From contig NZ_BMNZ01000006.1 in NCBI RefSeq assembly GCF_014646815.1, positions 358,989 through 422,988 of the forward strand: a stretch of 64,000 bases of DNA, in the 5' to 3' direction. This document shows, one piece after another, positions 62,118 to 64,000 of this stretch. Origin of the DNA: Terrabacter tumescens (GTDB lineage Bacteria > Actinomycetota > Actinomycetes > Actinomycetales > Dermatophilaceae). The notes beneath the pieces are model-generated. The model was not told where the DNA came from. It made no database searches and saw only the letters and a list, made by a program, of their open reading frames with translations. The first letter of the stretch is position 1, and every line of letters begins with the position of its first letter. The translations under genes were made by a program, and so were the position numbers.

Positions 62118-63812
62118 GTGACCGACAACACCCAGACCGCGCGACCGCGCACCGATGTCGACCGCATCGCGGAGACCTACTTCGATGCCGCAGTCGCCCT
62201 CAGCCCCATCAACGCGACCTATCTCGGCGTCCCCGGTGGCGAGGAGGACCTCGACGACCTCTCGCCCACCGGCAACGCCGCCGCTTCCGAGCTGCGACGG
62301 GCGACCCTGGCCCGGCTCGGCGCCGCGGCCCTGGCCGACGACGTCGACCGGGTCACCGTCGCCGCCATGACCGAGCGCCTCCAGCTCGCCGTGGACCGGT
62401 ATGCCGCGGGGCTCGACGAGATGTCGCTCAACGTCCTCGCCTCGCCGCTCCAGAGCGTCCGGGACGTCTTCGACCTCATGCCGCAGCACACCGCGGACGA
62501 CTGGCGCGTCTTCGCGACCCGCATGGGCAAGATCCCCGCCGCCCTCGAGGGCTACCAGCAGTCGCTGCTCCTCGCCCGCGAGCGCGGGCAGGTCTCGCCG
62601 CGCCGGCAGGTCGAGGCCTGCGCGGAGCAGTCCCGCGACCTCACCACCGACGACGGCTACTTCGCCAAGCTCGTGGCCGACGCCAGCATCGGCGACGAGC
62701 CGCTCGAGCCCCAGCTGCAGGCAGCGCTCGCCGAGTCCGCGCAGGCCGCCGCCGCGGCATACGGCTCCATGGCGGACTGGCTCGAGCGCGAGCTGCTGCC
62801 GCACGCCCCCGAGGCCGACGCGTGCGGCCGCGAGCGCTACGCCCTCGAGTCGCGCTACTTCCTCGGGGCGACGGTCGACCTCGAGGAGACCTACCGGTGG
62901 GGCCAGCAGGAGGTCGCGAGCCTCCACGCCCAGATGAGCGAGATCGCCGACGGGCTCGAGTCCGGCGCCAGCGTCGAGCGCGGCGTCGAGATCCTCGACG
63001 CAGACGAGAAGTACCAGCTCCACGGCACCGACGCGCTCAAGGCCTGGATGCAGGAGCGCGCCGACGAGGTCATCGCGAACCTCAAGGACGTCCACTTCGA
63101 CATCCCGGGTCCCGTCCAGACCATCGAGTGCATGATCGCGCCGACGCAGACCGGCGGCATCTACTACACCGGGCCGTCCGACGACTTCAGCCGCCCGGGT
63201 CGCATGTGGTGGTCGGTGCCCAAGGGCAACACCGAGTTCCGCACGTGGAACGAGCTGACGACCGTCTACCACGAGGGCGTCCCGGGCCACCACCTCCAGG
63301 TGGCCCAGACGGTCTACCGCTCCGAGCTGCTCAACCGGTGGCGCCGCCTCGAGGCGTGGACCTCCGGCCACGGCGAGGGCTGGGCCCTCTACGCCGAGCG
63401 GCTCATGGCCGAGCTCGGCTACATGGACGACCCGGGCAACCGCATGGGTTGGCTTGCGGGACAGTCACTTCGGGCTGCACGCGTCGTCATCGACATCGGT
63501 GTGCACTGCGGCTTTGACGCGCCCGACGAGGTCGGTGGCGGAGCATGGGACTACGACAAGGCCTGGACCTACCTCACCCGCTACGGCTTCATGGACGAGA
63601 AGATCCTGCGCTTCGAGCTCAACCGCTACCTCGGCTGGCCGGGGCAGGCGCCGAGCTACAAGATCGGCGAGCGCCTGTGGCTGCAGCTGCGCGACGAGGT
63701 CAGGCAGCGCGAGGGTGACGCCTTCGACCTCAAGGCCTTCCACCGCCGCGCCCTCGACATCGGCGGCGTCGGGCTCGACACCCTCCGCGGCGCGGTCCTG
63801 CAGGAGATCTGA
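62118..63812 (+). CDS. DUF885 family protein (predicted metallopeptidase)
   Basis: 564 residues without signal peptide or membrane segment. The key motif YHEGVPGHHLQVAQ resembles the zinc-binding HExxPGHH signature of DUF885, supported by GHGEGWALYAERLMAELGYMDD about 30 residues later, where an acidic residue would complete the site, and by LAGQSLRAARVVIDIGVHC. Family members are predicted peptidases; few have been characterised. It probably acts in the cytosol on short peptides, but that is inference. GTG 62118 is fixed by a -10 box 6 nt upstream. Two GTATGCCG octamers lie inside (62399 and 62755). Confidence 0.88.
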   Translation: MTDNTQTARPRTDVDRIAETYFDAAVALSPINATYLGVPGGEEDLDDLSPTGNAAASELRRATLARLGAAALADDVDRVTVAAMTERLQLAVDRYAAGLDEMSLNVLASPLQSVRDVFDLMPQHTADDWRVFATRMGKIPAALEGYQQSLLLARERGQVSPRRQVEACAEQSRDLTTDDGYFAKLVADASIGDEPLEPQLQAALAESAQAAAAAYGSMADWLERELLPHAPEADACGRERYALESRYFLGATVDLEETYRWGQQEVASLHAQMSEIADGLESGASVERGVEILDADEKYQLHGTDALKAWMQERADEVIANLKDVHFDIPGPVQTIECMIAPTQTGGIYYTGPSDDFSRPGRMWWSVPKGNTEFRTWNELTTVYHEGVPGHHLQVAQTVYRSELLNRWRRLEAWTSGHGEGWALYAERLMAELGYMDDPGNRMGWLAGQSLRAARVVIDIGVHCGFDAPDEVGGGAWDYDKAWTYLTRYGFMDEKILRFELNRYLGWPGQAPSYKIGERLWLQLRDEVRQREGDAFDLKAFHRRALDIGGVGLDTLRGAVLQEI

Positions 63813-63826
63813 GAGCTGCGCACCGG

Positions 63827-63860
63827 CGACGGCGCCGTTCCCCCGGGAGCGGCGCCGTCG
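63827..63860. terminator. Terminator hairpin after the DUF885 gene
   Basis: CGACGGCGCCG (63827-63837) pairs perfectly with CGGCGCCGTCG (63850-63860), loop of 12 nt. It starts 15 nt after the stop. Confidence 0.65.
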
Positions 63861-63884
63861 GCACACCCGGCCGGGGCCGGCGCC

Positions 63885-63890
63885 TACCAT
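63885..63890 (+). promoter_or_regulatory. -10 box, leaderless promoter of maf
   Basis: TACCAT, then 6 nt (gtcgtc), then ATG 63897. Confidence 0.55.
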
Positions 63891-63896
63891 GTCGTC

Positions 63897-64000
63897 ATGC
63901 CGCCGAGTCCCCTCCCCGACGTGCCCGCCGTCCAGATCGTCCTCGCCTCGGCGTCGCCCGCGCGCCGCTCGACCCTGCGCTCGGCGGGCGTCGAGCCGGT
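63897..64000 (+). CDS. maf: Maf family nucleotide pyrophosphatase, 5' end only
   Basis: About 34 residues are visible before the window ends. After an 11-residue variable start, VQIVLASASPARRSTLRSAGVEP matches the N-terminal signature of Maf proteins (house-cleaning nucleoside triphosphate pyrophosphatases acting on modified or m5-UTP/dTTP-type nucleotides), including the Ser-x-Arg-Arg nucleotide-binding segment. ATG 63897 is in the right frame and follows a leaderless -10 box; an ATG at 63889 is in the wrong frame. In actinobacteria maf often lies near acyl-CoA carboxylase genes, as here. Confidence 0.85.
   Translation, partial: MPPSPLPDVPAVQIVLASASPARRSTLRSAGVEP

Noticed and set aside
63889-63891. 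ATG 63889 as the maf start
   Set aside because: It opens a Ser/Arg/Pro-rich shadow frame; the Maf signature is read from ATG 63897, 6 nt after the TACCAT box.

Overview
The window is about 70 percent G+C, gene-dense and actinobacterial. The evidence is a SAM-IV riboswitch, an acyl-CoA carboxylase beta plus epsilon gene pair, a PASTA-domain Ser/Thr kinase, an F420-type luciferase-family oxidoreductase, a TIGR03089-type protein and many apparently leaderless genes with a TANNNT -10 box 6-8 nt before the start codon. I would place it in Micrococcales, probably near Intrasporangiaceae (Janibacter/Knoellia/Phycicoccus-like), but the genus is a guess. I see no rRNA, tRNA, CRISPR array, insertion sequence, integrase or phage gene. 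It looks like a chromosomal segment dominated by cell-surface glycan genes, with core metabolism towards the right end.

Layout. 1-8 kb: a flippase-like membrane protein, a GT4/methyltransferase fusion, a GT2 + DUF2304 pair, an LCP ligase, a TIGR03089 protein and a secreted peptidoglycan-binding protein. 8-10 kb: a two-subunit CoA-transferase. 10-22.4 kb: a teichoic-acid-like locus. One minus-strand chain (ABC-2 permease, ATPase, two CDP-alcohol phosphotransferases, GT4) is linked by 1-4 nt overlaps and followed by a TagD-like cytidylyltransferase. It diverges from a GT2-TagF fusion plus GT4, and a convergent TagF-GT4 fusion follows. 22.5-32 kb: a polytopic DUF6541-like protein, a GT2, an acyl-CoA dehydrogenase, the SAM-IV riboswitch with metY, a Gtr-like trio (GT2 diverging from GtrA and a GT-C-like protein) and an S66 peptidase. 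32.7-36.6 kb: RecQ and an Na+/H+ antiporter with a C-terminal UBP zinc finger.

36.6-48.6 kb: a nonulosonic-acid (legionaminate-type sialic-acid analogue) locus. Eight minus-strand genes (legC, legB, ptmE-like, legG/neuC, legI/neuB, neuD, a KpsC/S-like transferase, a flippase) diverge from three plus-strand genes (Gfo/Idh oxidoreductase, legF/neuA, SDR). Strong hairpins close both arms. Together they could make a CMP-nonulosonate, transfer it to a lipid-linked glycan and export that glycan, which the LCP protein could then attach to peptidoglycan.

48.6-64 kb: LLM oxidoreductase, CoA-binding protein, alpha/beta hydrolase, purE-purK, GtrA, a two-component system, enoyl-CoA hydratase, a class III cyclase, birA diverging from accD-accE, a PASTA kinase, a DUF885 protein and the start of maf.

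The most unexpected signal is not a gene. The octamer GTATGCCG (complement CGGCATAC) occurs at least 23 times, on both strands, in three reading frames and in intergenic DNA, often at the cost of codons that are rare here.
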